A stretch of 64,000 bases of DNA from positions 1 to 64,000 of the forward strand of contig JBFMGS010000003.1 of assembly GCA_040752635.1 (NCBI GenBank), in the 5' to 3' direction. A program made the position numbers and the translations under genes. Shown here piece by piece: positions 9,441-17,818 of this stretch (within the stretch, counting starts at the first letter, position 1; the number at the start of each line of letters is the position of its first letter). The notes below the pieces were generated by a model that made no database searches, had not been told where the DNA came from, and was given only the letters and a program-made list of their open reading frames with translations. The stretch is from JBFMGS01 sp040752635 (GTDB lineage: Bacteria > Bacillota > SHA-98 > UBA4971).

Positions 9441-10424
9441 CTATGAGTCCGCCTTCTCGCTTTCATACTTCTCATAAGCCCTGATGACCCTTTGAACAAG
9501 TTCGTGCCGGATCACATCCCTGTCGGTGAGGTAGATAAACTCAACCCCCTCGACACCACGAAGGATGTGCTGCACCTCCTCAAGGCCGGAGAACTTACGG
9601 CTGGGAAGGTCTATCTGTGTGAGGTCGCCCGTTACGACTACCTTCGAGCCAAAGCCCATTCGGGTTAGGAACATCTTCATCTGCTCGTGCGTGGTGTTCT
9701 GCGCCTCATCGAGGATAATGAAGGAATCGTCCAGAGTTCGCCCGCGCATATAAGCAAGCGGAGCAACCTCTATAATGCCCCTTTCCATGTGTCTCTGGAA
9801 TGTGTCCACCCCGACTATGTCGTATATGGCATCGTACAGCGGGCGCAGATACGGATCGACCTTCTCCTGGAGGTCACCGGGGAGAAACCCCAGTTTCTCC
9901 CCGGCCTCGACCACAGGGCGTGTGAGGACGATCCGTGAAACATCCTTGTTCTTCAACGTAGCAATCGCCATTGCCATGGCGAGGTAGGTCTTACCTGTGC
10001 CAGCAGGTCCAATGGCGAACACGATGCCTGATCTCCTCATGGCATCGATGTACCTCTTTTGGCCCAGGGTCTTGGGGGATATTCTCTTGCCTCTCGTGGT
10101 CACCTGCACCACATCGTTCATCACGTCTACCAGGCTTGTCCCATGACCCTCGCTGGCGAGGTCAATGGCATACCTGGTATCCCCTGCCGTGATGCGGTGG
10201 CCCGCTCTAACGATCTCGAGCAACTGGGCGAGTACGTGGTGGGCCTTCTCTACATTTGCACGATCGCCCTCGACGGCTATGTCATCGCCGCGAGGTGTTA
10301 TGACAACACGAAGCTCTTTCTCGATAATACGCAGCGTTTCGTCGCGCTTCCCAAAAAGCGCCATGGCTTCGTGGATATCTCGAAGTGGGACTCTTTCTTC
10401 TCGCTCAATGGGCTGAACGTTCAA
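9441..10424 (-). CDS. phoH: PhoH-family ATPase
   Basis: Cytosolic P-loop ATPase of the PhoH family, linked to RNA metabolism in the ybeY context. An N-terminal KH-like region (about 15-90) is followed by the PhoH domain with Walker A GPAGTGKT (about 138-145) and Walker B FIILDEAQN. The TTG at 10424 (LNVQPIEREER) is preferred: GGAGGG lies 12 bases upstream and overlap with yqfD is 20 bp. A start at 10472 would extend it by 16 residues. The true start is uncertain. It is followed by the 7TM-HD gene after 13 bp. Confidence 0.95.
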   Translation of the reverse strand: MNVQPIEREERVPLRDIHEAMALFGKRDETLRIIEKELRVVITPRGDDIAVEGDRANVEKAHHVLAQLLEIVRAGHRITAGDTRYAIDLASEGHGTSLVDVMNDVVQVTTRGKRISPKTLGQKRYIDAMRRSGIVFAIGPAGTGKTYLAMAMAIATLKNKDVSRIVLTRPVVEAGEKLGFLPGDLQEKVDPYLRPLYDAIYDIVGVDTFQRHMERGIIEVAPLAYMRGRTLDDSFIILDEAQNTTHEQMKMFLTRMGFGSKVVVTGDLTQIDLPSRKFSGLEEVQHILRGVEGVEFIYLTDRDVIRHELVQRVIRAYEKYESEKADS

Positions 10425-11616
10425 GTTCCCGCTCTTCCCTCCGTTCCTTGGCGATATCTTCGACGGTCTCAACCGTATACGTGTAGACCAGCGCCCTATC
10501 TTGAGAGTACTTCACATCTTCGCGCTCATCAAGAACGCGGGCGCCTTTGGGCAACCGCTCCATAAGGGCCCTGCGCGCTTTCTCTTTCGACCCTGCCAGG
10601 GCCGCTTCCTTGTCTACGAGCTCGGTACGACGTACGACCTCCCGGTATATGGCTTCGTCCACCCTGACCGGGGCCTTAATTAGGTGGCCGAGCGGCAAGG
10701 AGTACGACTTATCCTGCCTGACGAAGGCGGTAAATGGCGGAGTCTTCGGCCCGATGCAGAAGTTGAACCTCCCCATCACCACGCGCCTGGTTTTCTTCAC
10801 CCTGCCGGTAGGAGTCTCGATCTGCCGCACAAGCGGCACAATCTCCTGGTGGCTGCGCCAGACTCTCCCGAGGACGATCCCTTTTGCGTTGACGACCTCA
10901 GGCTGGCGAGGTCGGTCGGTCCCGGGTTGCATTATCAGCCCCGAGATAAGGGTCTGGCCCTTGGTGACGGTTTCGCCCTCGCTCACAACCGGCTCTCCCG
11001 AAAGCACGATCACGTTCGTGATGAGCGCGTCCTCAGCCGCAACCACGTCAACTACCCCCGGCTTCACCTCGGGAAGAGTCTTCTCCGCTATCTCGATGCT
11101 GACCATTGTGCCCCTGATCTGCACTCCAGCCCACGCGAACTCAGGGAACTCGGCCAGGATCCTTTTTGATAGCGCGCCAGGGTTGATGGAGCGTTTCAAC
11201 ACCCCGGGCCGCACGCCCTCGCGTGCCATGAATTCCAGGACCGCCTCCGGCTCCGCCCTCTCAAGCCCCGAAACATCAACAAACCATACGAAGGACGACA
11301 GCGCGTAGAGCGCCACAGAAAAGAGGATCGCGCCGGCGGCGAGGCCTCTTCTCTTCAGTAACCTCATGATCAGGAAGGGAACCCCTACCTTCTTTTCAAC
11401 CCGGCCTCCACAGCCTGTTTCCTTCAATACCCTGCCTGCCGCAGGCAGATCTCGCAGGTAAACCCTGACTACAAGCGACCGGTCATCTATCTTGGTGATG
11501 CCCCAGAGGTCTATCCCGCGGGCGGAAGCCGTGTTTATGAAGGTCTCGAGGGTTCCGCCCTTGACCCTTATTATAACATACCCCTTGAAGTAAGACCACA
11601 GTTCAGCGAGGGCCAA
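10405..11616 (-). CDS. yqfD: Sporulation protein YqfD
   Basis: Membrane protein of the forespore/mother-cell programme; in Bacillus yqfD belongs to the sigma-E regulon and its exact role is unclear. The 403-residue protein has an N-terminal cytosolic region, one transmembrane helix (about 94-114), and a large external domain with VDVSGLERAEP, EFPEFAWAGVQIRGT and IEIAEKTLPEV, all characteristic of YqfD. The TTG start follows yqfC by 21 bp with GGGGGG at 7 bases. The yqfC-yqfD-phoH order is standard for spore formers. The C-terminus is charged and overlaps the phoH start. Confidence 0.92.
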   Translation of the reverse strand: MALAELWSYFKGYVIIRVKGGTLETFINTASARGIDLWGITKIDDRSLVVRVYLRDLPAAGRVLKETGCGGRVEKKVGVPFLIMRLLKRRGLAAGAILFSVALYALSSFVWFVDVSGLERAEPEAVLEFMAREGVRPGVLKRSINPGALSKRILAEFPEFAWAGVQIRGTMVSIEIAEKTLPEVKPGVVDVVAAEDALITNVIVLSGEPVVSEGETVTKGQTLISGLIMQPGTDRPRQPEVVNAKGIVLGRVWRSHQEIVPLVRQIETPTGRVKKTRRVVMGRFNFCIGPKTPPFTAFVRQDKSYSLPLGHLIKAPVRVDEAIYREVVRRTELVDKEAALAGSKEKARRALMERLPKGARVLDEREDVKYSQDRALVYTYTVETVEDIAKERREERELERSAH

Positions 11617-11637
11617 GCTAAAGCGCCCCCCTGCTCG

Positions 11638-11931
11638 CTAGCGCCAGAGGTCTAAGCGGCGGATCTGTCCCTCGATGGCTATCTCGCGTTTCAAGATCCT
11701 TGCGATGGAGAGGCCTTTCCCCTCCACTGTGATCTCTCCTCTCCCGGTTGCCACCCTGATCCTATCCTCCCTGTACTCAAGGATGCCCATGTGGTTTTCC
11801 AGCACGAGTTCAGCATTGCCCACGAGTACCACCCTGGGTATGTCTAGAAGGGCATGCTTTGGAATCTCGAACAGGTCAACGACCTTCTCCTGTACACCGT
11901 CTATCCTGTTCCGTCCCGCTGGAGTCCGCAC
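11638..11931 (-). CDS. yqfC: Sporulation protein YqfC
   Basis: Small protein of 97 residues. In Bacillus the yqfC family is expressed under sigma-E and is found only in endospore formers. Recognisable segments are VVDLFEIPKHALLDIPRV and ILEYREDRIRVATGRGEI. The GTG start has GGGGGG 7 bases upstream. It begins the yqfC-yqfD-phoH-7TM-HD run. The 288-bp gap upstream (11932-12219) should hold its promoter, but no convincing sigma-A or sigma-E boxes could be picked out by eye. Confidence 0.9.
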   Translation of the reverse strand: MRTPAGRNRIDGVQEKVVDLFEIPKHALLDIPRVVLVGNAELVLENHMGILEYREDRIRVATGRGEITVEGKGLSIARILKREIAIEGQIRRLDLWR

Positions 11932-12104
11932 TCAAGGTCCCCCCGACCCGCCAGAACATCGCACCTGCGCCGCCATGCGGGCACCGATGGCAGCGGCTGC
12001 AGACAATCAGTGGCTGCAAACAACCATCATTACTGTCAGCACTACTAAATGTATTCCCGTGGCAAAGGCAAGTTGCCCCTAGATTCTGCCACAAAGAGCG
12101 CGCA

Positions 12105-12120
12105 CCCGGGAGATCCCGGG
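12105..12120 (-). terminator. GC-rich perfect hairpin downstream of the FloA unit
   Basis: CCCGGGA and TCCCGGG are separated by 2 bases. The hairpin lies in the 288-bp gap 11932-12219 after the small membrane protein gene. On the minus strand only a short TTTG follows, so it is a weak candidate terminator. The rest of this gap shows no recognised feature. Confidence 0.35.
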
Positions 12121-12219
12121 CACGCCTGGTCCTTGCTACTACAGTCAGCTATTACACTTGTATCCCGCCGCTGCCCCGTACAGTACCGGCACGGGCCTCC
12201 GCTCTCAAGCAAACCGCCG

Positions 12220-12750
12220 TCACGGTCTCATGCGGCAAGGCCGAAAGACCCGAGGAGGGCCCAGCACCTCGCTCATGATAATTGCTCGAACGAGTTCCGG
12301 GCGCGTGAACTCACCGACCATCCCTCCGGCTATCGCCATCTCAGGCAAGCACTCGATCCTGGCGGTTCCGCCGGCCTCGTCCGGCGGGCTGAGTTCTGCC
12401 CCTTCCTCCTCCTGGTCTTGCAGGTTATCCCACTGCAGGCTCTCACCCTCCATGGTCTCACCCTCAGTGGACGGCCAATTGTCCTCGTCGATCGGCGTGC
12501 CGCCGGCTGCCTCGTCGGCGCCGGGCGCCGCGTCCTGCACCGACTCCGCGGAGCGGCCTTCCTCGGTCAACCACTCGGTGGTAACAGGAGCCTCTCGCGC
12601 ATCATCAGGTGAGACAGGCGCCCGCAATGGAGGTACTTCAGGCCAGGGAGCCCCCGCACCCCGCGGCTTGGCCCGAAACACCTTCGAGACCGCGGCGATC
12701 ACGCTCACCGCGAGGTATAGCAAGAAGAACAGACCGAAGATGGCATCCAT
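12220..12750 (-). CDS. Membrane-anchored acidic protein of unknown function
   Basis: Not recognised. The ATG at 12750 lies 4 bp after the floA stop. The 176-residue product begins MDAIFGLFFLLYLAVSV, one transmembrane helix (about 3-22), followed by a short basic segment and a long acidic, proline- and glutamate-rich, probably disordered cytosolic or external tail. The last 40 residues are more hydrophobic (GGMVGEFTRPELVRAIIMSE) and could form a short folded element. Tight spacing to floA suggests that it works with the flotillin scaffold, which is inference from position only. An upstream in-frame extension into floA exists but is unlikely to be translated. Confidence 0.65.
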   Translation of the reverse strand: MDAIFGLFFLLYLAVSVIAAVSKVFRAKPRGAGAPWPEVPPLRAPVSPDDAREAPVTTEWLTEEGRSAESVQDAAPGADEAAGGTPIDEDNWPSTEGETMEGESLQWDNLQDQEEEGAELSPPDEAGGTARIECLPEMAIAGGMVGEFTRPELVRAIIMSEVLGPPRVFRPCRMRP

Positions 12751-12754
12751 GTTA

Positions 12755-13759
12755 TTACTTTTTCTCCTCCCCAGGGCCTTCCACAGGCTCCTGCGGTTGA
12801 CCAGTTCCTGCGATAGTCTGCCGCATTCGGGTGTCTGCGAGGACGTTCTGGAGGTGGTAGTAATCCATGACACCGAGCTTCCCCGTGCGAAGCGCTTCCG
12901 CCAGGGCCCTCGGCACTTCAGCCTCGGCCTGCACAACCTTGGCTCGCATTTCCTGGACCATTGCCTTCATTTCCTGCTCGCGCGCGAGCGCCGCGAACCT
13001 CCGCTCGGCAGCCTTCGCCTGGGCGATGTTCTTGTCGGCCTCGGCCTGGTCCATCTGAAGCCTTGCGCCGATGTTTCTTCCCACGTCCACGTCTGCGATG
13101 TCAATGGAAAGGATCTCAAACGCAGTCCCCGCGTCGAGACCTTTGCTCAGCACTGTTCGGGAGATCTTGTCGGGATTCTCAAGCACTTCTTTGTGACTCT
13201 CCGCGGACCCTACAGTCGTAACAACGCCCTCGCCGACCCTGGCGATGATGGTGGCCTCCCCGGCGCCACCCACCAGCCTGTCGATGTTGGCCCTCACCGT
13301 GACCCGCGCCTTCGCCTTGAGCTCTATGCCGTCCTTCGCAACCGCCGCCACGACAGGCGTTTCGATCACCTTGGGGTTCACGCTCATTTGCACCGCCTCA
13401 AGCACGTTCCTGCCTGCGAGGTCTATGGCGCACGCTCGCTCGAAGGAAAGCGCGATCTCCGCCCTCTGGGCAGCGATGAGCGCGTCCACAACCCGATCTA
13501 CGTTCCCGCCGGCGAGGAAGTGCGCTTCAAGCTTGTCCACGCTCACGCGCAAGCCGGCTTTGACCGCCTTGATGAGCGGCATGACGATCCTTCCCGGCGG
13601 CACCCGCCGCAGGCGCATTCCAACCAGGGTGAAGATCCCCACGTGAACGCCGGCGGCCCATGCGGATATCCACAAGCCTACCGGGATGAAGTTGAATAGA
13701 ACGAGAAGGGCGACGATGACAAGCACCGGAAACATGAGAACTGCCAGACCTACTCCCAC
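12755..13759 (-). CDS. floA: Flotillin-like protein FloA
   Basis: Membrane-raft scaffold protein (YqfA family). The 334-residue protein has two short N-terminal hydrophobic segments (about 3-23 and 26-46), the family motif [34 protein letters not shown], and a C-terminal coiled-coil-forming stretch rich in Ala/Glu ([16 protein letters not shown]). Length and motifs match Bacillus FloA. The GTG start has GGAGG 8 bases upstream. In Firmicutes floA commonly follows the NfeD/ClpP-type membrane protease gene, as here, with a repeat element in between. Confidence 0.95.
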   Translation of the reverse strand: MGVGLAVLMFPVLVIVALLVLFNFIPVGLWISAWAAGVHVGIFTLVGMRLRRVPPGRIVMPLIKAVKAGLRVSVDKLEAHFLAGGNVDRVVDALIAAQRAEIALSFERACAIDLAGRNVLEAVQMSVNPKVIETPVVAAVAKDGIELKAKARVTVRANIDRLVGGAGEATIIARVGEGVVTTVGSAESHKEVLENPDKISRTVLSKGLDAGTAFEILSIDIADVDVGRNIGARLQMDQAEADKNIAQAKAAERRFAALAREQEMKAMVQEMRAKVVQAEAEVPRALAEALRTGKLGVMDYYHLQNVLADTRMRQTIAGTGQPQEPVEGPGEEKK

Positions 13760-13832
13760 TCTTGAAACCTCCTCTTTAAGCTAAACTGATAGCCACAAAC
13801 ACAAGCTAGTGTTCATCATACGAGTGCTGCCC

Positions 13833-13949
13833 GCGGTTGCCGGTGTTGCATTCGTCGGACGGCGCCCCCAGCGGGGCGCCTCGATGAAACCTGGCCCGCA
13901 GGCAAGTGGCCAAATTCCGACGCCTCCTCATGCAAGCACCGGCAACCCC
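13833..13949. repeat. MITE-like repeat element with inverted ends (117 bp)
   Basis: GCGGTTGCCGGTGTTGCA (13833-13850) and TGCAAGCACCGGCAACCCC (13931-13949) form inverted ends. Inside are a perfect 8-bp hairpin GGCGCCCC/GGGGCGCC (13861-13880) and a stem TGGCC/GGCCA (13892-13912) around the loop CGCAGGCAAGT. The same two-hairpin order is seen at 55825-55880. It sits between the NfeD-type gene and floA, which are co-directional. Confidence 0.78.
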
Positions 13950-13992
13950 CGAAAAAAGCTGCAGACATTTACGCGTAACCACCTGATCCAGA

Positions 13993-15315
13993 CTATTCCT
14001 CGTGTAGCCTTACAACAAGCCGCGGCCCCTCAACCTTGACAACCTCGACGGCGCCGCCCTTTTGTATGAAATCGCCTTCAGTCACTGCGTCCAGGCGCAC
14101 GCCTTCGATGACGATCGTGCCGCTTGGACGCATCGCCGTAAGCGCCGTCCCCACCCGGCCGAGGTACGCTTGCCGATCCTCCGTGGCGACGTACCCTTCC
14201 GTCCGCCCCTGGCTGGCCCGGAGTATAACCCGACCGAACGCCATCGATTTCCCCAGGTACTTGAAGGCGATCACAACGATGAACGCGGTCGCAACGAGAG
14301 AGAACGAGATCACGAAGCCGGCCTCTCGCAGATCTCTGAAACTCAATACAAGCGAGGTGAAGATAGCTGCTATTCCGCTCACGCCCGCAATGCCGAACCC
14401 GGGAATGAGGAACACCTCAGCCAGAAGCAGAAGGAATCCCAGGATGAAAAGGCCCACGACCTCCCAGCCCGCGAGCCCTGCGACCATCCTCCCGAAGAAG
14501 AAGAGGGCGAGGGCAATGACTCCGGACGTACCCGGTACTCCCCATCCCGGCGACGTCACCTCGAAAAGGAGCCCTAGAAAACCCACGATGAGCAATATGG
14601 AGCTGACGGTCGGCTCCGTCAGGAAGCGCGCAATTCTCTCAGCCCAGTTCTGCGGCACTTCCACGATGCGCGCGCCCGAGAAGCCGCACTTTTCGAGGGC
14701 GTCCTTTCGGGTCCTGGCGATATAATCGATGAAGCCGATGTCGAGCGCTTTCTGCGCCGTAAGCGTGAGAAGCTTGCCCTCGTCCACCAGCCCCTTTATG
14801 ACTATGTCAGCGTCCACCATAGCGCCAGCGACCTCGGGATCCCGGCCTCTCGCCTCTGCCGTCGCCTCAAACTCGCCCCGCAGCGCAGAGATCTCCTTCT
14901 CGCCCTTCGGGACTGTCTCAGCCGCGCCGATGCTGGCTGTGGGCACCATCGCTATCTTCTCAGCCGCCAGGGTTATGAGGGCGCCCGCAGACCACGCCCT
15001 CCCCTTCACGAAGGCGATGGAAGGCACGGGTAAGTCGAGGACAAGGTCGCGGATCTCGGTCGCAGCGTCCACACGCCCTCCGAACGTGTCGATCTCAAGA
15101 ATAATGGCGCTAGCTGCCATCCTGGTAGCCTCTGCGATTCCTCTTTTCACATATGCTGCGAGGCCCGGCTCGATGGTCCCCCTTACACTGATAAGATACA
15201 CGGCTTTGTCCGTAGACAGCTGCGATGATGCCGAGACGCCTGTAAACGCTACGTCCGTGGCAGCCACAACCGCGAGCACCAGCAGGGATAGTAGAAGCCT
15301 GTGCCGTCTTGCCAT
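13993..15315 (-). CDS. NfeD-family membrane serine protease (ClpP-like plus NfeD domains)
   Basis: Membrane protein of the NfeD1b/YqeZ family, whose genes neighbour flotillin genes. The 440-residue product has a signal sequence (about 5-28), a ClpP-class domain with the nucleophile Ser in RAWSAGALITLAA and the likely catalytic Lys in the following AAEKIAMV segment, several transmembrane helices (about 225-340) and a C-terminal OB-fold NfeD domain (about 375-440). The ATG at 15315 is chosen because it starts a clean signal peptide with GGGTGG upstream. A longer reading frame to 15435 would translate part of a repeat element and is rejected. Confidence 0.9.
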   Translation of the reverse strand: MARRHRLLLSLLVLAVVAATDVAFTGVSASSQLSTDKAVYLISVRGTIEPGLAAYVKRGIAEATRMAASAIILEIDTFGGRVDAATEIRDLVLDLPVPSIAFVKGRAWSAGALITLAAEKIAMVPTASIGAAETVPKGEKEISALRGEFEATAEARGRDPEVAGAMVDADIVIKGLVDEGKLLTLTAQKALDIGFIDYIARTRKDALEKCGFSGARIVEVPQNWAERIARFLTEPTVSSILLIVGFLGLLFEVTSPGWGVPGTSGVIALALFFFGRMVAGLAGWEVVGLFILGFLLLLAEVFLIPGFGIAGVSGIAAIFTSLVLSFRDLREAGFVISFSLVATAFIVVIAFKYLGKSMAFGRVILRASQGRTEGYVATEDRQAYLGRVGTALTAMRPSGTIVIEGVRLDAVTEGDFIQKGGAVEVVKVEGPRLVVRLHEE

Positions 15316-15351
15316 GTCAATACACCACCCGCTTGCCACTTGGGGGGCATG

Positions 15352-15649
15352 CCCCACCCCAGTCCTGACGGTACTCGCCCGAAGGTGGGGAGGAGGCAGG
15401 ATCGAGTGTCTCCTATAGTGCCTAGCCGAAGGCACGAGATCCGTCTTGCTTCTCGGAGTCCATTGTACTAGGTGGGAATACCCCCCCTTCCGACGGGTCT
15501 TACGACCCTAGCTTCCCCCTACCTTTAGGTCAGGACCGTCAGACCTCGGGTAGAGGCTTTCCCCCTCCGAATGGGAATCCGAATGCAACACCGGCAACCC
15601 GAAGCCGGGAACACCTGTGGACTTCTACTTGGGGTTGCTCATGATTGCA
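15352..15649. repeat. Dispersed structured repeat, copy 1
   Basis: Bases 15352-15455 match 55636-55739 at 97 of 104 positions by hand count. Stems kept in both copies are AGGAGGCA/TGTCTCCT (a wobble here, a perfect pair in the other copy), GTGCCT/AGGCAC with different loop bases, and CGAGA/TCTCG. Downstream, GGGTC/GACCC (around 15497) is also shared. The element ends in TGCAACACCGGCAACCC (15584-15600), and a further unit GGGGTTGCTCATGATTGCA lies at 15631-15649. Bases 15563-15600 are the inverted equivalent of the left end of the other copy (55590-55628). It lies between rpsU and the NfeD-type gene and occupies most of the 413-bp gap. Confidence 0.85.
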
Positions 15650-15688
15650 TAAGGTAATACCTCGTTACTCAGTTGGACACACCGACGA

Positions 15689-15716
15689 ATGATGCCCGAC
15701 GAAGGTCGGGCATCAT
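15689..15716 (-). terminator. Strong hairpin after rpsU
   Basis: A perfect 12-bp stem (ATGATGCCCGAC/GTCGGGCATCAT) with a 4-base loop lies 12 bp past the rpsU stop. It is probably the end of the rpsU transcript, although no clear T-run follows on the minus strand. Confidence 0.6.
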
Positions 15717-15728
15717 AACTTCGCGTCA

Positions 15729-15905
15729 CTACCGGAACTTGCGCTTTCGTGCGGCTTCCGACTTCTTTTTCCGTCGCACGCTCGGCTTCTCATAATGCTC
15801 GTGCTTTCTCAATTCAGAAAAAATGCCCGACCTTTGGCACTCTCGCTTGAACCTGCGGAGCGCGCTATCGAGGGATTCGTTTTTTCCAATGCGTACCTCC
15901 GACAC
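15729..15905 (-). CDS. rpsU: 30S ribosomal protein S21
   Basis: Small basic protein of the 30S subunit platform. The 58-residue product has the family core [20 protein letters not shown], then [19 protein letters not shown]. The GTG start at 15905 has GGAGGGAGG upstream. It lies downstream of a consensus promoter and ends before a 12-bp hairpin, so it is probably a short transcript of its own, although in Firmicutes it often follows the dnaJ-rsmE-mtaB-HIT genes, as it does here. Confidence 0.95.
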   Translation of the reverse strand: MSEVRIGKNESLDSALRRFKRECQRSGIFSELRKHEHYEKPSVRRKKKSEAARKRKFR

Positions 15906-16019
15906 TCGATCTCCCTCCCTCCGCTACCACGGATCTCCCACGGACGGTGCCTGCGACCTGGACAACCAACACGTGGTGGCGGAGTCCCGTCGGGCGCTTG
16001 CCCAAAAGACCCATGCCCG

Positions 16020-16049
16020 ATTATATCGTAATAGACAATCCAATGTCAA
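16020..16049 (-). promoter_or_regulatory. Consensus sigma-A promoter for rpsU
   Basis: Minus strand shows TTGACA (16049-16044), an 18-bp spacer and TATAAT (16025-16020). Initiation near 16013 would give a leader of about 108 nt before the GTG at 15905. Such a leader could be involved in regulation, but no known motif was recognised. Confidence 0.85.
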
Positions 16050-16078
16050 TCTTACGCGTGCTTCTTGCCGCGCCTGCT

Positions 16079-16426
16079 TTAGCCTGGAGGCCAACTGAAA
16101 ACCCTGCCTCCTAGCAGGTGCACGTGAACGTGCCAAACACTCTGTCCTGCCTTCTCGCCAGCATTGACGACTACCCTGAAGCCGTCGCTCACCCCAAGGT
16201 TGGAGGCCAGCCTGACAGCTGTGACCATCACGTGCCCCATCAGATCTCTGTCGCTCTCTGATACCTCTGCGATAGAGTCGATGTGGCGCCTTGGGATCAC
16301 CAGCACGTGCACGGGCGCCTGCGGGTTGATATCACGGAATGCCATCACTTCATCGTCCTCGTAGACTACGTCTGACGGCACCTCCCGGTTTGCGATCCTG
16401 CAGAACAAGCACTGCGTTTCGCCCAT
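16079..16426 (-). CDS. HIT-family nucleotide-binding hydrolase
   Basis: Histidine-triad protein of the Hint type, which hydrolyses nucleoside phosphoramidates. The 115-residue product has CLFCRIANREVPSDVVYED (a Cys pair that can bind zinc) and the triad HVHVHLLGGR near the C-terminus. The ATG at 16426 is preferred, with GGAGGT 10 bases upstream; a TTG at 16444 would overlap that site. It follows mtaB by 23 bp on the same strand and precedes rpsU, a conserved neighbourhood. Confidence 0.95.
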   Translation of the reverse strand: MGETQCLFCRIANREVPSDVVYEDDEVMAFRDINPQAPVHVLVIPRRHIDSIAEVSESDRDLMGHVMVTAVRLASNLGVSDGFRVVVNAGEKAGQSVWHVHVHLLGGRVFSWPPG

Positions 16427-16449
16427 TTTAACTGCTACCTCCAAGCTTA

Positions 16450-17817
16450 TTACTTCTCGCTCCGAGCCTCAAATCCTTCCTGGCCGGACACGACTCTTTC
16501 CCCTTGGACCAGATCGCTCCTGGCGCTGACAATGGACACTGGAACAAACTCGCCCACCAGGTCCACTGTTCCAGGGAACTCCACCCTTACATAAGTGCTC
16601 CCGAGACCTGTCACAAGGCCCCGGTCCCGGTCGTATTCCTCCACAAGCGCATCCTCGCGGCCGCCCACGAGGCTCAGGTGAAACGCCTCCGCCAGTTCGC
16701 GCCCAAGTTCGATCATCTCTGCGCTTCGAGCCTGCTTTGTGGCAGGATCCACTTGCCCCGGCATGCGCGCTGCGTACGTACCCGGGCGGCGTGAGTACTT
16801 AAACACGTGCATCCTCGAAAACCCGACCCGCCTCGCAAACTCATACGAACGCATGAACATCTCGTCAGTCTCACCAGGGAACCCGACCATGATGTCGGTG
16901 GTGATTCCAACCGGAGACACAGCTTCCCGAATTCGCCCGACGAGGCGCTCATAGTCGCTCGCCCGGTAGTTCCGGTTCATCCTGGCAAGGACCGCGTCGT
17001 CGCCGCTTTGGAGAGGAATGTGGAAGTGCTTGGCGACCCTGGGAAGATCAGCGACAACGCGGATGAGGCCACAAGTCACGTCGAGAGGCTCCACGGAACT
17101 CAGCCTCACGCGGCCGACCCCTCGAACCTCGTGGACCTTCTCCACAAGCCACGCAAGGTCAGGAGCTACACCGGGGCGGAGTTCGGCGAGGTCCCTTCCA
17201 TATGCACCGAGGTGTACCCCGGTAATGACGATCTCTTTGTGCCCTGCCTCCACAAGCCGCTCCACCTCGGCGAGCACGTTTTCCAGGCGCCGGCTTCTCG
17301 ACTTCCCCCGCGCGTACGGCACCTTGCAGTACGAGCAATACTCGTCGCATCCATCCTGAACCTTGACGAACCCCCGGATTCTGCTGGCGAACCCATCGAT
17401 GGGGAGTTCTTCAAAGGGCTCGCAGGGCGATCCCGCACGCACCCGGACGATGGGGCCTTCTCCCTTCATGGCCTCTTCCACCATGTCTACGAGAACTCCC
17501 CTCTCGCGCGTGCCGGCAACGACATCAACCCCCGGGATGGCTGCCACTTCCTCGGGCACAGCCTGCGCGTAGCAGCCCACCACAGCCACGATTGCGAAAG
17601 GGTTCTGCTTCCGCGCACGACGTATCGCTTGTCTGGACTTCTTGTCACTTACCTGCGTGACCGTGCAGGTGTTGATGCAGTACACGTCAGCGCGGGAATC
17701 GAAGTCCACGATGTCGTACCCGCGCTCCCGGAACAGCCGCATCAAGCTTTCTGTGTCATACTGGTTGACTTTGCATCCAAGAGTGTAGAACGCACACTTT
17801 CTGGCCATCTCGGGCAA
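16450..17817 (-). CDS. mtaB: tRNA (t6A37) methylthiotransferase MtaB
   Basis: Radical SAM enzyme that converts t6A37 to ms2t6A37 in tRNA reading ANN codons. The 455-residue protein has an N-terminal UPF0004 domain (about 8-105) with cysteines for one 4Fe-4S cluster (TLGCKVNQYDTE, INTCTV, VVGCYAQ), a radical SAM domain with CDEYCSYC (C-x3-C-x2-C), and a C-terminal TRAM domain (about 385-445). The start is either TTG at 17817 or ATG at 17808 (MARKCAFYTLGCK); ribosome sites are poor for both. rsmE ends 2 bp before the TTG, so coupling is likely. Confidence 0.95.
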   Translation of the reverse strand: MPEMARKCAFYTLGCKVNQYDTESLMRLFRERGYDIVDFDSRADVYCINTCTVTQVSDKKSRQAIRRARKQNPFAIVAVVGCYAQAVPEEVAAIPGVDVVAGTRERGVLVDMVEEAMKGEGPIVRVRAGSPCEPFEELPIDGFASRIRGFVKVQDGCDEYCSYCKVPYARGKSRSRRLENVLAEVERLVEAGHKEIVITGVHLGAYGRDLAELRPGVAPDLAWLVEKVHEVRGVGRVRLSSVEPLDVTCGLIRVVADLPRVAKHFHIPLQSGDDAVLARMNRNYRASDYERLVGRIREAVSPVGITTDIMVGFPGETDEMFMRSYEFARRVGFSRMHVFKYSRRPGTYAARMPGQVDPATKQARSAEMIELGRELAEAFHLSLVGGREDALVEEYDRDRGLVTGLGSTYVRVEFPGTVDLVGEFVPVSIVSARSDLVQGERVVSGQEGFEARSEK

Positions 17818-17818
17818 C

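Noticed and set aside
15316..15435. N-terminal extension of the NfeD-type protein
   Set aside because: It would translate part of the dispersed repeat; the ATG at 15315 begins a normal signal peptide with a ribosome site upstream.
15584..15649. Repeat clusters as a CRISPR array
   Set aside because: Units are 17-19 bp, alternate in orientation, are scattered over 60 kb and have no regular spacers; no cas genes are present.
15795..16031. Plus-strand reading frame over rpsU
   Set aside because: It is the shadow of rpsU; the minus strand has clear S21 sequence, ribosome site, promoter and hairpin.
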